A stretch of 38,751 bases of DNA from an uncultured Pelagibacteraceae bacterium (GTDB lineage: Bacteria; Pseudomonadota; Alphaproteobacteria; Pelagibacterales; Pelagibacteraceae): the NCBI GenBank assembly GCA_902510635.1, contig CABXCB010000005.1:1-38751 (forward strand), given 5' to 3'. The notes under the pieces are model-generated. The model was given only the letters and a program-made list of their open reading frames with translations. It was not told the origin of the DNA and ran no database searches. The position numbers were made by a program, and so were the translations under genes. Of this stretch, positions 1 to 10,196 are shown piece by piece; within the stretch, counting starts at the first letter, position 1, and every line of letters begins with the position of its first letter.

Positions 1-1479
1 ATCTTTCAATAAATTTAATATTTGCGCTTGAATACTCACATCTAAAGCTGAGGTTGGTTCATCACAAACAAGAAGTCTTGGCTGCGTAGCTAGAGCTCTT
101 GCTATTGATATTCTTTGTCTTTGCCCTCCAGAAAATTCATGTGGATATCGTTCTGCTGATTGTTGAGTTAATTCAACAGATTCTAATAAATCATAAATAT
201 AACTATCTATATCTTTGGAGCTTATTGAAGGATTGTGAAGTTTAATAGGTTCTGAAACTATATCTTTAACTTTTAATCTTCCGTTTAAAGATGAATAAGG
301 ATCCTGAAATATCATTTGGATTTGTTTTCTAAATTTCATCATTTCTTTATTATTTTTAATTTTTGTTATGCAAACATTATCAAAATCAATATCTCCGGCG
401 CTTGGGCTGTATAAATTTACTATCATTTTTGCAATTGTTGATTTGCCACTGCCACTTTCACCAACTAATCCAAAAGACTCACCTTCTTTTATATTAAATG
501 ACACATCATCTACAGCCATTACAGAGTTTTTAGTGCTTTCTGTAAAAAAATTATCATCAAATGTTTTACATAAATTTTTAACCTTAACTAAGTCCTGATC
601 AATAATTTCTTTTTTTGTCCATCTATTTAAAATTTTAATATTGGTTTCACCTTGAGTTTTGTTTTCCTTTTCAATAATTTTAAATCTATCTATTTTTTTA
701 TTGGTAGGAGGAACAGAGCTTACAAGTGCTTTTGTATAAATCTCTTTGGGTTTTGTTAATATTTCTTTAGTTGGTCCAATTTCAACTAAATCTCCATTTT
801 TCATTACAGCTACTCTGCTTGTTGTTTCTGAGATAACACCCATGTCATGAGTGATTAATATAACTGCTAAATTTCTCTCTTTGGTTAATCTTTTAATTAA
901 ATCTAAAATTTGAGATTGTATTGAAACATCCAGTGCAGTAGTTGGTTCATCAGCGATAAGAAGTTCAGGTTCACAGCAAAGAGCCAATGAAATAACAACT
1001 CTTTGTCTCATGCCACCTGAAAATTGGTGTGGATAGTTATTAAATCTAGTTTCAGCATCTTTTATTCCTACTTCTTTTAATAAGTTAATAGCTTTATTTT
1101 TTGCTTCTTCTGTAGTTAATTTTAAATGAGTTTGAATTGTTTCAATTAACTGTTCGCCTATTGTTAGTATAGGATTTAAAGATGTTTGTGGATCTTGAAA
1201 AATAAGACCTATTTTTTTTCCTCTTAATTTAAGAATATTCTCTGGATTTTCATAAATATCAGTTCCATCTAAAATTATTGATCCACCAGATACTTTGCCA
1301 GGTTCATCTATAAGATTAATTATTGCATTACCTACTGTGCTTTTTCCTGATCCAGATTCTCCTACTAGGCCAAGTATTTCACCTTTTTCAACATTTATAT
1401 TTACTTTTTTTGCAGCATAAATGGTTTCTCTTCTCATTTCATAGTTAACGCTTAAATTATTTATTTTTAAAAATGTCAT
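1..1479 (-). CDS. ABC transporter ATP-binding protein, fused two-ATPase (DppD-DppF/GsiA-like), 3' end truncated by window edge
   Basis: My minus-strand translation from ATG at 1479 reads [19 protein letters not shown]...[12 protein letters not shown]...SGGMRQRV...[13 protein letters not shown], then a second set [12 protein letters not shown]...[14 protein letters not shown]...[13 protein letters not shown]. Absent from the ORF track because it runs off the window. Confidence 0.95.
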   Translation of the reverse strand, partial: MTFLKINNLSVNYEMRRETIYAAKKVNINVEKGEILGLVGESGSGKSTVGNAIINLIDEPGKVSGGSIILDGTDIYENPENILKLRGKKIGLIFQDPQTSLNPILTIGEQLIETIQTHLKLTTEEAKNKAINLLKEVGIKDAETRFNNYPHQFSGGMRQRVVISLALCCEPELLIADEPTTALDVSIQSQILDLIKRLTKERNLAVILITHDMGVISETTSRVAVMKNGDLVEIGPTKEILTKPKEIYTKALVSSVPPTNKKIDRFKIIEKENKTQGETNIKILNRWTKKEIIDQDLVKVKNLCKTFDDNFFTESTKNSVMAVDDVSFNIKEGESFGLVGESGSGKSTIAKMIVNLYSPSAGDIDFDNVCITKIKNNKEMMKFRKQIQMIFQDPYSSLNGRLKVKDIVSEPIKLHNPSISSKDIDSYIYDLLESVELTQQSAERYPHEFSGGQRQRISIARALATQPRLLVCDEPTSALDVSIQAQILNLLKD

Positions 1480-2405
1480 TAGTTAAGTTTTGGATTAAGA
1501 GTATCTCTCATCCAATCTCCTAAAAGGTTAATTGAAAATGCTAATATTACTAAAAATATTGCTGGAAAAAATGTAATCCACCATTCACCAGAAAATAAAA
1601 AATCATTACCTAATCTAATTAATGTACCTAATGAAGGTGTTGTAGGAGGAACGCCTACTCCTAAAAAACTTAAAGTCGCTTCAGCTATTATTGCAAGTGC
1701 AAGTCCTATTGTTCCAATTACTAAAACTGGTCTCATTATATTTGGTAAGATATGTTTGAACATAATAATTACATTTGAAACACCAATAATTGTTGATGCA
1801 GAAACATAATCTTTATTTTTTTCAACTAAAGTCGCTGCTCTTGAAACTCTTGCAAACTGGGGCCACTCAGAAATTCCAATTGCAAAAATTAAAACATATA
1901 TTGCCATTTCATCATGTAATTCTCTTGAGATAATTCCTCTTGCAATTCCATCAACTAAAAGTGCCATTAAAATACTTGGTACCGTTAATTGCACATCTGT
2001 TAATCTCATTACAATCATTTCATATTTTCCACCAAAATATCCTGCGCTTAATCCTAATCCTACCCCCAAAACTAAGGCAAATATAACTGCAGAAAAACCT
2101 ACTATTAAAGAAATTCGTGATCCATAAAGAATTGTCGCCAACATATCTCTACCTTGTCCATCTGTTCCTAAAATAAATTTAGCAAGACCTTCTTCTGTCC
2201 ACGAAGGTGGTGTAAATGCATCCATTAAAGACAATGATGATGGGTCAAATGGATTATATGGTGTTACGAATTCTACAAAAAAAGAACAGAAAAAAATTAC
2301 AATTAATAAAAAAGTAGAAACTATGGCTGTAGGTGATTTTATAAAACTGTAATAAATATCACTGTCTTTAATTCTATTAAACAAAGTTAATTTTTTGTTA
2401 TCCAC
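1479..2405 (-). CDS. ABC transporter permease, DppC/OppC-like
   Basis: 308 aa, multi-TM, BPD_transp_1-type EAA region (AATLVEKNKDYVSASTIIGVSNVIIMFKHILPNI); its stop overlaps the ATPase ATG and it overlaps the upstream permease. Confidence 0.93.
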   Translation of the reverse strand: MDNKKLTLFNRIKDSDIYYSFIKSPTAIVSTFLLIVIFFCSFFVEFVTPYNPFDPSSLSLMDAFTPPSWTEEGLAKFILGTDGQGRDMLATILYGSRISLIVGFSAVIFALVLGVGLGLSAGYFGGKYEMIVMRLTDVQLTVPSILMALLVDGIARGIISRELHDEMAIYVLIFAIGISEWPQFARVSRAATLVEKNKDYVSASTIIGVSNVIIMFKHILPNIMRPVLVIGTIGLALAIIAEATLSFLGVGVPPTTPSLGTLIRLGNDFLFSGEWWITFFPAIFLVILAFSINLLGDWMRDTLNPKLN

Positions 2406-3381
2406 TTACTGCCTCTGCTTTAACTCTAATCCTAGGGTCAATAAAATAATACAAAATATCTACTATGAAATTTATCATAACAAAAACAAATGCTATAAAA
2501 ACTAAGTAAGCAGACATAATGGGTATATCTACAAATTGAACAGCTTGAATAAATAAAAATCCCATACCAGGCCATTGAAAAACAGTTTCTGTAATTATTG
2601 AAAATGCAATTAAAGTACCGATGTTTATTCCTGCAATTGTAATTACTGGTATTAATCCATTTTTTAATGCATGTTTATAATGAATACTTTTTTCACTTAT
2701 ACCTCTTGCTCTTGCAAATTTAATATAGTCGGTTTGTAATATTTCCATCATTTCAGCTCTGACAAGTCTAATGATATAAGTCATTTGAAAAAGGCTAAGA
2801 GTTACAGAAGGAAGAATTATAGCTTTTAGTCCAGATAAAGTTAAAAAACCTGTGGACCAATAGCCAAGACTAACAACATCTCCTCTACCAAAAGAAGGTA
2901 ATACTCCTAAAATTACTGCAAATAGATAAATAAATAATATACCTATTACAAATGTGGGGAGTGAGACACCAAGTAAAGAAATAGCTAATATTGTATCACT
3001 TAAAAAACCTTTTCGATTTATACCAGTATAAACTCCTAATAAAGTTCCAGATACAAGTGCAATTAAAGCTGAAACCAAAACAAGCTCAATTGTTGCTGGT
3101 AGTCTTTCAGAAATTAACTCTGAAACTGGCCTTTTTAATTGATAAGAGATACCAAAATTACCTTTTGATGCATTAACTACAAATCTAGAAAACTGCATAT
3201 ATATAGGATCTGTTAATCCTAGAGTTTCTCTTAGTTCTGCTCTATCTTCATCTGATGTTTCTTCTCCAACCATGTTATTGATAGGATCTCCCACAAAGTT
3301 AAATAATGAAAAAGAAACAAATGCAACAACAAGCATAACCATTGCTGATTGAAACAGACGCTTGAAAAAATATTTTATCAA
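2398..3381 (-). CDS. ABC transporter permease, DppB/OppB-like
   Basis: 327 aa; MIKYFFKRLFQSAMVMLVVAFVSFSLF N-terminus and EAA loop (ILQTDYIKFARARGISEKSIHYKHALKNGLIPVIT). Confidence 0.93.
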   Translation of the reverse strand: MIKYFFKRLFQSAMVMLVVAFVSFSLFNFVGDPINNMVGEETSDEDRAELRETLGLTDPIYMQFSRFVVNASKGNFGISYQLKRPVSELISERLPATIELVLVSALIALVSGTLLGVYTGINRKGFLSDTILAISLLGVSLPTFVIGILFIYLFAVILGVLPSFGRGDVVSLGYWSTGFLTLSGLKAIILPSVTLSLFQMTYIIRLVRAEMMEILQTDYIKFARARGISEKSIHYKHALKNGLIPVITIAGINIGTLIAFSIITETVFQWPGMGFLFIQAVQFVDIPIMSAYLVFIAFVFVMINFIVDILYYFIDPRIRVKAEAVSG

Positions 3382-3397
3382 TTTATGAAAATTTTGC

Positions 3398-3428
3398 TTA
3401 CAAGCCCTTTAATAAAAAGGGCTTGTAA
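3398..3428 (-). terminator. Intercistronic stem-loop between substrate-binding protein and permease genes
   Basis: Perfect 13-bp inverted repeat TTACAAGCCCTTT-(5 nt)-AAAGGGCTTGTAA immediately 3' of the SBP stop. Confidence 0.8.
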
Positions 3429-3437
3429 AAAGTTAAT

Positions 3438-4997
3438 TTATCTTACGTTAGAAAAACGGAATAATGGCTCATTATTCGGTCTTATAGGAACATCAACACT
3501 TCTTTTTGATGCCCAAGAAATTACCTGGTGGTGTAAAGGCAGATAAGCAATGTTATCTTTTACTATTTTCCAAGCATCTGCTATTGCAGCATTTCTTTTA
3601 TCTAGATCAACTTCACCTTCCATTACTCTTATTGCAGCATCAACTTCAGAATCGCTGAAGTTAACTTTGTTCCAGCTTGCGCCAGATTCGTATAAGTAAT
3701 GAAATACATAGTGACTATCTAAAGTAGGAACTCCCCAACCTAGCATGTAAAAATCACCCTGATTGTCTTTAAGTTCCTTAAAGTGTTTACTTTTAGTTTG
3801 AGCAAACAAACTTACATTAACACCAATTTTCCCTAACATTCCAACAACAGCTGTGCAAATTGCTTCGTCGTTTACATATCTGTCATTAGGACATCTTAGT
3901 TCTACTTCAAAACCATCAGGATAACCCGCATCAGCTAATAACTGTTTTGCAGCATCAACATCGTAAGGTAATCTTTCATCAAGTTCTTTAGTGTATCCAG
4001 TAACTCCTGGGAAAGTAATTATTCCCGCAGGTTCACTTAAACCTCTCATAACTTTTTTCTTAATAGCCTCTATATCAATTGCTTGATAAAGAGCTTGTCT
4101 AACCTCTTTTTTCTTAAATGGGTTATCACCAGTATTACCAGTTCTAAGTTGGTCAGCGGCTTGATCCATTCCTAAAAAGATTGTACGCATTTGTGGTGTG
4201 CTTTGAACTTTATGAGCACCCGATCCTCTTATTCGCTCTAAGTCTTGAACTGGAGCATCTGTAACAACATCAAGCTCTCCAGATAACAATGCAGCAACTC
4301 TAGTAGCAGCATTTTTAATTGGAAGCAAATGTATCTCTGTTAAATTATGTTCAACATTTCCCCACCATTTACTATTCTTTTTAAAAACAGTTTTTGTATT
4401 AGGCTCTCTTAAAGTAATTTTAAATGGACCAGTTCCCATAGAATTAGTTGCAGAAAATGTTTCTTGTCCTGCATCCCAGTTTTGTGGAGCCATTGCAAAG
4501 TTTTCTTCACACCATTTTTTAGACATCACAAATATATTCGACAATTGGTTCAAAAGAATTGGATTTGGTTCTCTAGTTTGAATCTCAACTGTATATTCAT
4601 CAAGAGCTTTAACTGAAGTAATAGTACTAATATACTCTTTAAAGTCTGATGTACGTTGTTGAGCTCTTAAGATACTAAACACAACATCTTCAGATGTCAT
4701 TGGCGTTCCATTGCTGAATTTTACATCTTGTCTAAGATTAAAAACCCACGTTGTTGGATTTGTAGCTTTCCAATCAGTAGCTAATTGTGGTCCAATAGAC
4801 ATATCTAAACCTCTAGTAACTAAAGCTTCATAGATTTGTCTTGATACCATTGTTGTTGGTCCTTCGTTTTGAGCATGCGGATCAAGTGTTAAACTATCTC
4901 CTTGCATTGACCATTTAATTGTATTTGCAAATGTTTGTGTAGATGAAAAAACAAATAAAATAGCTATCAAAAATTTGACCAAATTTTTAGATTTCAT
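3438..4997 (-). CDS. ABC transporter substrate-binding protein, SBP family 5
   Basis: 519 aa; signal peptide MKSKNLVKFLIAILFVFSSTQTFA; SBP_bac_5 features (GDSLTLDPHAQNEGP, FNLRQDVKFSNGTPMTSEDVVFS); strong Shine-Dalgarno TTAGGAGGGG just upstream. Confidence 0.95.
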   Translation of the reverse strand: MKSKNLVKFLIAILFVFSSTQTFANTIKWSMQGDSLTLDPHAQNEGPTTMVSRQIYEALVTRGLDMSIGPQLATDWKATNPTTWVFNLRQDVKFSNGTPMTSEDVVFSILRAQQRTSDFKEYISTITSVKALDEYTVEIQTREPNPILLNQLSNIFVMSKKWCEENFAMAPQNWDAGQETFSATNSMGTGPFKITLREPNTKTVFKKNSKWWGNVEHNLTEIHLLPIKNAATRVAALLSGELDVVTDAPVQDLERIRGSGAHKVQSTPQMRTIFLGMDQAADQLRTGNTGDNPFKKKEVRQALYQAIDIEAIKKKVMRGLSEPAGIITFPGVTGYTKELDERLPYDVDAAKQLLADAGYPDGFEVELRCPNDRYVNDEAICTAVVGMLGKIGVNVSLFAQTKSKHFKELKDNQGDFYMLGWGVPTLDSHYVFHYLYESGASWNKVNFSDSEVDAAIRVMEGEVDLDKRNAAIADAWKIVKDNIAYLPLHHQVISWASKRSVDVPIRPNNEPLFRFSNVR

Positions 4998-5058
4998 TTC
5001 CCCTCCTAATTATTAAATATAAAAATCTAGCTTAATAATCAGAGAAACTAAAGAAGAA

Positions 5059-5781
5059 TTATTGCACTAATTTTTTGAAATTTTCGTACAATTTTTTGGA
5101 ATATTCATTCATACTGGACATATGAGTTTGAGAGTCCTTATCAAATTTATCTAGTGCCCCTTCTCCAAGCTGTTTTTCTAAAGCCGATTTATATTCAGGA
5201 ACACAACCCCATTCGCTAACTGTATTTTTTTTAATTTCTATATGAAATTGAATTCCATAAGCATGATTTTTGTACTTAAAAATTTGATATTTTGTTTCAG
5301 GTGATGAAGCAATTAAAGTTATGTTATTATTGCTTTCTAATTCTTGAACCTCGTATGAATGCCATTGTAGAGATTTAATTTTTTCTGGAAATTTGGAAAA
5401 TAACAAGTCATTTTTTTTATTTTCTGAAAAATTTATATCTAGCATCCCAATTTCAGGATTTTTTGACTTTACAACTTTTCCACCTGTGATTTCTCCCAAT
5501 AATTGGCATCCTAAACAAAAACCTAAATAAGGTTTTTTTAAAAAAATAACAAATTCATTAATTGCTTTTTTTTCTTCAATCAACCATGGATAATCTTTTT
5601 CCATCCAGGTATCCATTGGACCGCCCATACAGAACATTGCATCAAACTTTGACAAATCAGATGGTATTTTTTGACCTTCATCAAGCTCGATTGTAGTTAA
5701 CTCAAAACCATCCTTGATCATTAAATCTTTAATGTATCCTGGATCTTCTATACTGATGTGTTGTAAAATAATTACCTTCAT
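5059..5781 (-). CDS. Class I glutamine amidotransferase (GuaA-N/GATase1-like)
   Basis: 240 aa; FCMGGPMDTW, catalytic region KPYLGFCLGCQLLGE, LQWHSYEV, YGIQFHIEI. Confidence 0.88.
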   Translation of the reverse strand: MKVIILQHISIEDPGYIKDLMIKDGFELTTIELDEGQKIPSDLSKFDAMFCMGGPMDTWMEKDYPWLIEEKKAINEFVIFLKKPYLGFCLGCQLLGEITGGKVVKSKNPEIGMLDINFSENKKNDLLFSKFPEKIKSLQWHSYEVQELESNNNITLIASSPETKYQIFKYKNHAYGIQFHIEIKKNTVSEWGCVPEYKSALEKQLGEGALDKFDKDSQTHMSSMNEYSKKLYENFKKLVQ

Positions 5782-5784
5782 TTT

Positions 5785-6600
5785 TTAAAGTGCAGGCTTT
5801 AAAAGTTTTAACATTTTTTTATGAATATTTTTATTTGAAGAAATTAAAATGCTACCTCCATACTTAGCATCTCCATTTTTCCAATTAGTAGCTATTCCAC
5901 CCGCTGCAGAAATTATAGGAATTAAAGCATGCACATCCCATATTTTATTTTGACATTGTAAAACAACGTCAATTTTTCCTTCACAAAAATGAGCATAACT
6001 TAATGCATCAAAACATGGGAATTGCATAAGTTTTAAAACTTTGGGAATTTTACTTTGCTTTTTTAATGAAAGCCAACCATGAAAAGCTCCAGCAACTTTA
6101 ATATTTTTAAAAGTTACTTTTTTATTTACTGATAACTTCTTTTTTTTACCATTCTCAATTACATAAGCATTTTTTTTTGAAATATTTAAATAATACTTAT
6201 TTAATTTTGGAAAGTTTGCTAAACCAACCACTGGATTTCCTTTAAAATTTAAAGCAATTAAATTACTCCAAGTTGGGTTGCCAATTATAAATGATCGAGT
6301 TCCATCAATTGGATCAATTACCCAGGTAAAATCGCTTTTAGTTTTTTTGTAACCAAATTCTTCTCCAATAATTTCATGTTTTGGAAATTTCTTATGAATT
6401 TTAGATCTTATAAATCTTTCAAAAGCTCTATCTGCTTTGGTTACAGGATCATAACCTTTTCCTCTGCTTTTATTTATAGGTTTAAAAGGTTTTTTTAGTT
6501 TTAGGTTATAAAACCTGGTCATATCCTTTGCTAATCCATTTAAAAAATTAGCATAATATATGAATTCTTTTTTACTTAATTGATCCATATAACTCTTCAC
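5785..6600 (-). CDS. Inositol monophosphatase family protein (HisN/SuhB-like)
   Basis: 271 aa; GEEFGYKK, WVIDPIDGTRSFIIGNPTWSNLIAL and IWDVHALIPIISAAGG motifs. Confidence 0.88.
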   Translation of the reverse strand: MKSYMDQLSKKEFIYYANFLNGLAKDMTRFYNLKLKKPFKPINKSRGKGYDPVTKADRAFERFIRSKIHKKFPKHEIIGEEFGYKKTKSDFTWVIDPIDGTRSFIIGNPTWSNLIALNFKGNPVVGLANFPKLNKYYLNISKKNAYVIENGKKKKLSVNKKVTFKNIKVAGAFHGWLSLKKQSKIPKVLKLMQFPCFDALSYAHFCEGKIDVVLQCQNKIWDVHALIPIISAAGGIATNWKNGDAKYGGSILISSNKNIHKKMLKLLKPAL

Positions 6601-6657
6601 ATACTATCTTATTTATCTTGATTAAAGCTAAATTTTAAATAATCCTCAAAAAATCTT

Positions 6658-7761
6658 ATGAAAATTGAACTAAACGAAAATAAAATATTTCTTAATAACG
6701 GTAAAACAGTTCAAGAAATCCATCCTTTTTGGTTGAGAGAAAGAGTTGATGGGGTTGAATTTTTAGATAAAGGTACAAAACAAAGATTGTTTGATCCTTC
6801 AACAATGAATGGAGAAGTAATTATAAAAAAAGCTCAGATAAAGAACGGTTTTCTTGAAGTATGTTTTAATGACGGCGTAAAATCTAAACTTGATATAAAT
6901 AAGCTTAAATCTGAATTTTCAAATAAAGATATAGTAGTAAAATCAATTCCTAAAAAAAAATGGGACTCTACTCTAAGAGATATAAAAAATTTTGAATTTA
7001 AGGAAAACTTTTTTGAGTCAAAAGAAATGCATGATCTGTTAGTTTCATTTTATGAGTTTGGTTTTGTTGTTATAAAGAATGTTCCAACAGAAAATAATTA
7101 TGTTGTTAAGTTTGCAAACTCAATTGGCAGTGTAAGAAGAACTAATTTTGGCGAACACTTCAATGTTAAATCTAAGTCTAATCCAAATGATTTAGCTTAT
7201 ACAACTTTACATTTAAGCCCACATACTGACAATCCTTATAGAAATCCAGTGCCTTGTATTCAATTACTACATTGTATTGAAAATGAAGTAAAAGGCGGTT
7301 TTTCAACACTTGTAGATGGTTATACAGTAACTGAAAATCTTAAGAAAGATTATCCTGAATTTTACAAAGTTCTTTCAGAAGTAAAGGTTAGATTTAAATT
7401 TACTGATAAAACTGTAATGTTAGAAGATTGGTCTGAATTAATTCATTTAGATGAAAATAAAGAATTTAAACAAGTAAGATTTAGCCCAAGATTAGATTAT
7501 GTGCCAATGCTAAAAAAAAATAAGTTAGATTTATATTATAAGGCTAGAAAAAAATTATCTGATTTATATAACTCTGAAAAAAATAGAGTAGAATTTAAGT
7601 TATCTCCAAAAGATCTCATGATGATGGATAATTATAGAATTTTACATGGAAGAACAAAATTTGATCCTAGTGAAGGAAAAAGATTTTTACAAGGTTGTTA
7701 TATAGATTTCGACAGTACAGAAGGTAAATTAAGACATTTAAAAAGAAAATTTAAGCTTTGA
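6658..7761 (+). CDS. Gamma-butyrobetaine hydroxylase-like / TauD family Fe(II)/2-oxoglutarate dioxygenase
   Basis: 367 aa; DUF971-like N-terminus (HPFWLRE), HTD iron motif (LSPHTDNPYRNPVPCIQLLHC), distal His and Arg (NYRILHGRTKFDPSEGKRFLQGCYID). Confidence 0.85.
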   Translation: MKIELNENKIFLNNGKTVQEIHPFWLRERVDGVEFLDKGTKQRLFDPSTMNGEVIIKKAQIKNGFLEVCFNDGVKSKLDINKLKSEFSNKDIVVKSIPKKKWDSTLRDIKNFEFKENFFESKEMHDLLVSFYEFGFVVIKNVPTENNYVVKFANSIGSVRRTNFGEHFNVKSKSNPNDLAYTTLHLSPHTDNPYRNPVPCIQLLHCIENEVKGGFSTLVDGYTVTENLKKDYPEFYKVLSEVKVRFKFTDKTVMLEDWSELIHLDENKEFKQVRFSPRLDYVPMLKKNKLDLYYKARKKLSDLYNSEKNRVEFKLSPKDLMMMDNYRILHGRTKFDPSEGKRFLQGCYIDFDSTEGKLRHLKRKFKL

Positions 7762-8618
7762 CGCTTCGTGACTCATTAATAGCAGCACTTGTTCCAATTT
7801 TTTTAGGATTTGGTTTTGTTATCGCTAAACCTGCAATGGAGTATTTACCTCCCTTTTTATTGATGGGTTTACGGTTTACATTTGTTGCTTTACTTTTAAT
7901 ATGGTGGTTTCCCATACCAAAAGGTTATCTTAAAAAAATATTTTTTGTATCTTTAATAGCAAACACAGTTCAGTATAGCATTACGTACACTGGTTTAAGC
8001 TTAATAGATGCGTCTGCAGCAGTTTTAATTGTTCAAACTGAGGTTCCTTTTGGTGTTCTTTTTGCATATTTTATGCTTAAAGAAAAACCAACTGCGAGAA
8101 GTCTAGTAGGTATAAGCATAGCTTTTGTTGGGGTTTATATTTTAACTGGTTCGCCTAATTTAGATGGTAAATTTTTCGGGGTGAGTTTAGTAATTATAGG
8201 ATCAGGTGTTTGGGCTTTAGGACAAGTTCTAGTAAAACCTTTAAGTAAAGAAATAAATCCACTAGCTCTTGTTGCTTGGCTAGGTTTATTTTCTGGACCA
8301 ATATTAATAGTACTTTCTTCCATTTTTGATGGCAATACAATTAGCTATTTTAAAAATGCAAGTTTTGAAAGTTGGATGATTGCAATATATTTAGGATTTA
8401 TTATGCAACCAATAACATATGGCTGTTTCTATTACGTTCTAAAAAACAATCCTATATATAAAGTTTTACCTATTGTTACTATGGGTATACCTCCTACTGG
8501 ACTATTGGCGGCAATTTTTCTATTAGGTGAAGAGCCAACAAAAGAATTATTTATTGGTGGAACAGTTATTATTATAGGTGTAATGATGATTGTTTTTACT
8601 AAGCCAAATAAAACATAA
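7758..8618 (+). CDS. EamA/DMT-superfamily transporter
   Basis: 286 aa, about 10 TM, EamA repeats (IVQTEVPFGVLFAYFMLKEKPT); TTG start overlapping the preceding stop (TTGA). Confidence 0.85.
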   Translation: MTLRDSLIAALVPIFLGFGFVIAKPAMEYLPPFLLMGLRFTFVALLLIWWFPIPKGYLKKIFFVSLIANTVQYSITYTGLSLIDASAAVLIVQTEVPFGVLFAYFMLKEKPTARSLVGISIAFVGVYILTGSPNLDGKFFGVSLVIIGSGVWALGQVLVKPLSKEINPLALVAWLGLFSGPILIVLSSIFDGNTISYFKNASFESWMIAIYLGFIMQPITYGCFYYVLKNNPIYKVLPIVTMGIPPTGLLAAIFLLGEEPTKELFIGGTVIIIGVMMIVFTKPNKT

Positions 8619-8637
8619 TCATTAAATTATTTTAGAT

Positions 8638-9345
8638 TTAACCAAAATTTTGTAAAAATGGGAAAATATTTAAAATATAATAACCCAATGCTTGTAACTG
8701 ATTAGTTAAAATTAAAATACCCGTAATAAGTAAAATTATCCCACCAATTTTTGATACTAGGCTAATATTCTTTTTAAAATTTTTTGAAAATATTAAAAAT
8801 CTTTGTATTAAATATCCTGATAAAATAAATGGAATTGCTAAACCCAGTGAATAAAAAAACAGCAGTAGTATTCCTTTATTAATATTTTCTTCTGTTGCTG
8901 CTAAAGCTAAAATAGACCCTAAAATAGGACCTATACACGGAGTCCATCCAAAACCAAAAGCAGCTCCGATAAGTACTGGACTAAATAAATTTTTGTTAGC
9001 ATTAGTTTGAATTCTTTTTTCATAATTCAAAAACTTTAAATTTATTATACCAATTATATGAAGTGAAAAAATAATAATAATCACTCCTGCTATAATTCTT
9101 AACTCAAATGAATTTTGAAGTAATAATTGACCTAAAAAAGTTGACGCAGCTCCAAAAATTACAAAGACTATAGAAAAACCAACAGTAAATAAAACAATTG
9201 GAAATAAGTTTATATTTTTTTTCTCAACTAATTCATTAAGTGAGCTTCCAGAAATATAAGAAATATAGCCCGGAATAAGAGGTAAAACACAAGGAGATAA
9301 AAAACTAATTAGTCCTGCTCCCAAAGCAATAAATAATTCAAACAT
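8638..9345 (-). CDS. ccdA: Cytochrome c biogenesis CcdA/DsbD-like membrane protein
   Basis: 235 aa; GLISFLSPCVLPLIPGYISYISG and FGFGWTPCIGPILGSILALA motifs. Confidence 0.92.
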   Translation of the reverse strand: MFELFIALGAGLISFLSPCVLPLIPGYISYISGSSLNELVEKKNINLFPIVLFTVGFSIVFVIFGAASTFLGQLLLQNSFELRIIAGVIIIIFSLHIIGIINLKFLNYEKRIQTNANKNLFSPVLIGAAFGFGWTPCIGPILGSILALAATEENINKGILLLFFYSLGLAIPFILSGYLIQRFLIFSKNFKKNISLVSKIGGIILLITGILILTNQLQALGYYILNIFPFLQNFG

Positions 9346-9353
9346 AATTTATT

Positions 9354-10196
9354 TTATTTGATTACAACTTTTGAATTTTGTTCACCCAAAAAATCTATAC
9401 CCAATTTAATATTATCGCCTAATTTTAAAAATACTTGTGGCTTCATTCCCATTCCAACTCCTGCAGGAGTTCCAGTGGTAATTAAATCACCTGGCTGTAA
9501 AGACATAAACTTACTCAAATAAGAGATTAAAAAATTTACATTAAAAATCATATTCTTTGTATTTCCAGATTGCATTTTTTTTCCATTAACTTCTAATATT
9601 AAATTTAAATTATTAATATCAGAAATTTCATCTTGAGTTACTAAATAAGGTCCTGTTGGTCCAAATGTATCACCTGATTTTCCTTTAACCCATTGACCTG
9701 ATTTCTCAAGTTGCCATTCTCTTTCACTAACATCATTAACAATACAGTAGCCCAATATATGATCTGACGCTTCTTTCTCAGAAATATTTTTTGTTTCTTT
9801 TCCAATAACTATTGCTAACTCAACTTCCCAATCTAATTTGGATGAATCTTTTGGCATTTCTATATCGTCATACGGTCCTGAAATACAACTAGTTGCCTTC
9901 ATGAAGACTATTGGCTCTGATGGTGGTGTGGCTCCTGTTTCTTTTGCATGATCAGAATAATTTAGTCCTATTGCAACAAATTTACCTGGCTTATTAATGC
10001 AAGCACCTATTCTCTCGCTACTTTTTATTTCAGGCAATGTATCTAAATTTATATTTTTTAATTTTGAAACTGTTTCTAATTTTAAATTATCAGAATTAAA
10101 ATCTTCGATATGAGAACTTAAATCCCTAATTTTACTATTTTTATCCAGTGTGGCTGGTTTTTCTTTTCCTTTTTCACCAACTCTTAATAACTTCAT
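9354..10196 (-). CDS. Fumarylacetoacetate hydrolase (FAH) family protein
   Basis: 280 aa; IGLNYSDHAKETG, DWEVELAIVIGKE, GYCIVNDVSERE, ITTGTPAGVGMG. Confidence 0.9.
   Translation of the reverse strand: MKLLRVGEKGKEKPATLDKNSKIRDLSSHIEDFNSDNLKLETVSKLKNINLDTLPEIKSSERIGACINKPGKFVAIGLNYSDHAKETGATPPSEPIVFMKATSCISGPYDDIEMPKDSSKLDWEVELAIVIGKETKNISEKEASDHILGYCIVNDVSEREWQLEKSGQWVKGKSGDTFGPTGPYLVTQDEISDINNLNLILEVNGKKMQSGNTKNMIFNVNFLISYLSKFMSLQPGDLITTGTPAGVGMGMKPQVFLKLGDNIKLGIDFLGEQNSKVVIK

Noticed and set aside
368-598. Plus-strand 76-aa ORF in the track
   Set aside because: Antisense to the ATPase coding sequence that runs minus from 1479 past the window start; no recognisable domain or RBS.
2991-3546. 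Plus-strand ORFs 2991-3176 and 3349-3546
   Set aside because: Antisense to the permease and SBP genes; low-complexity AT translations.
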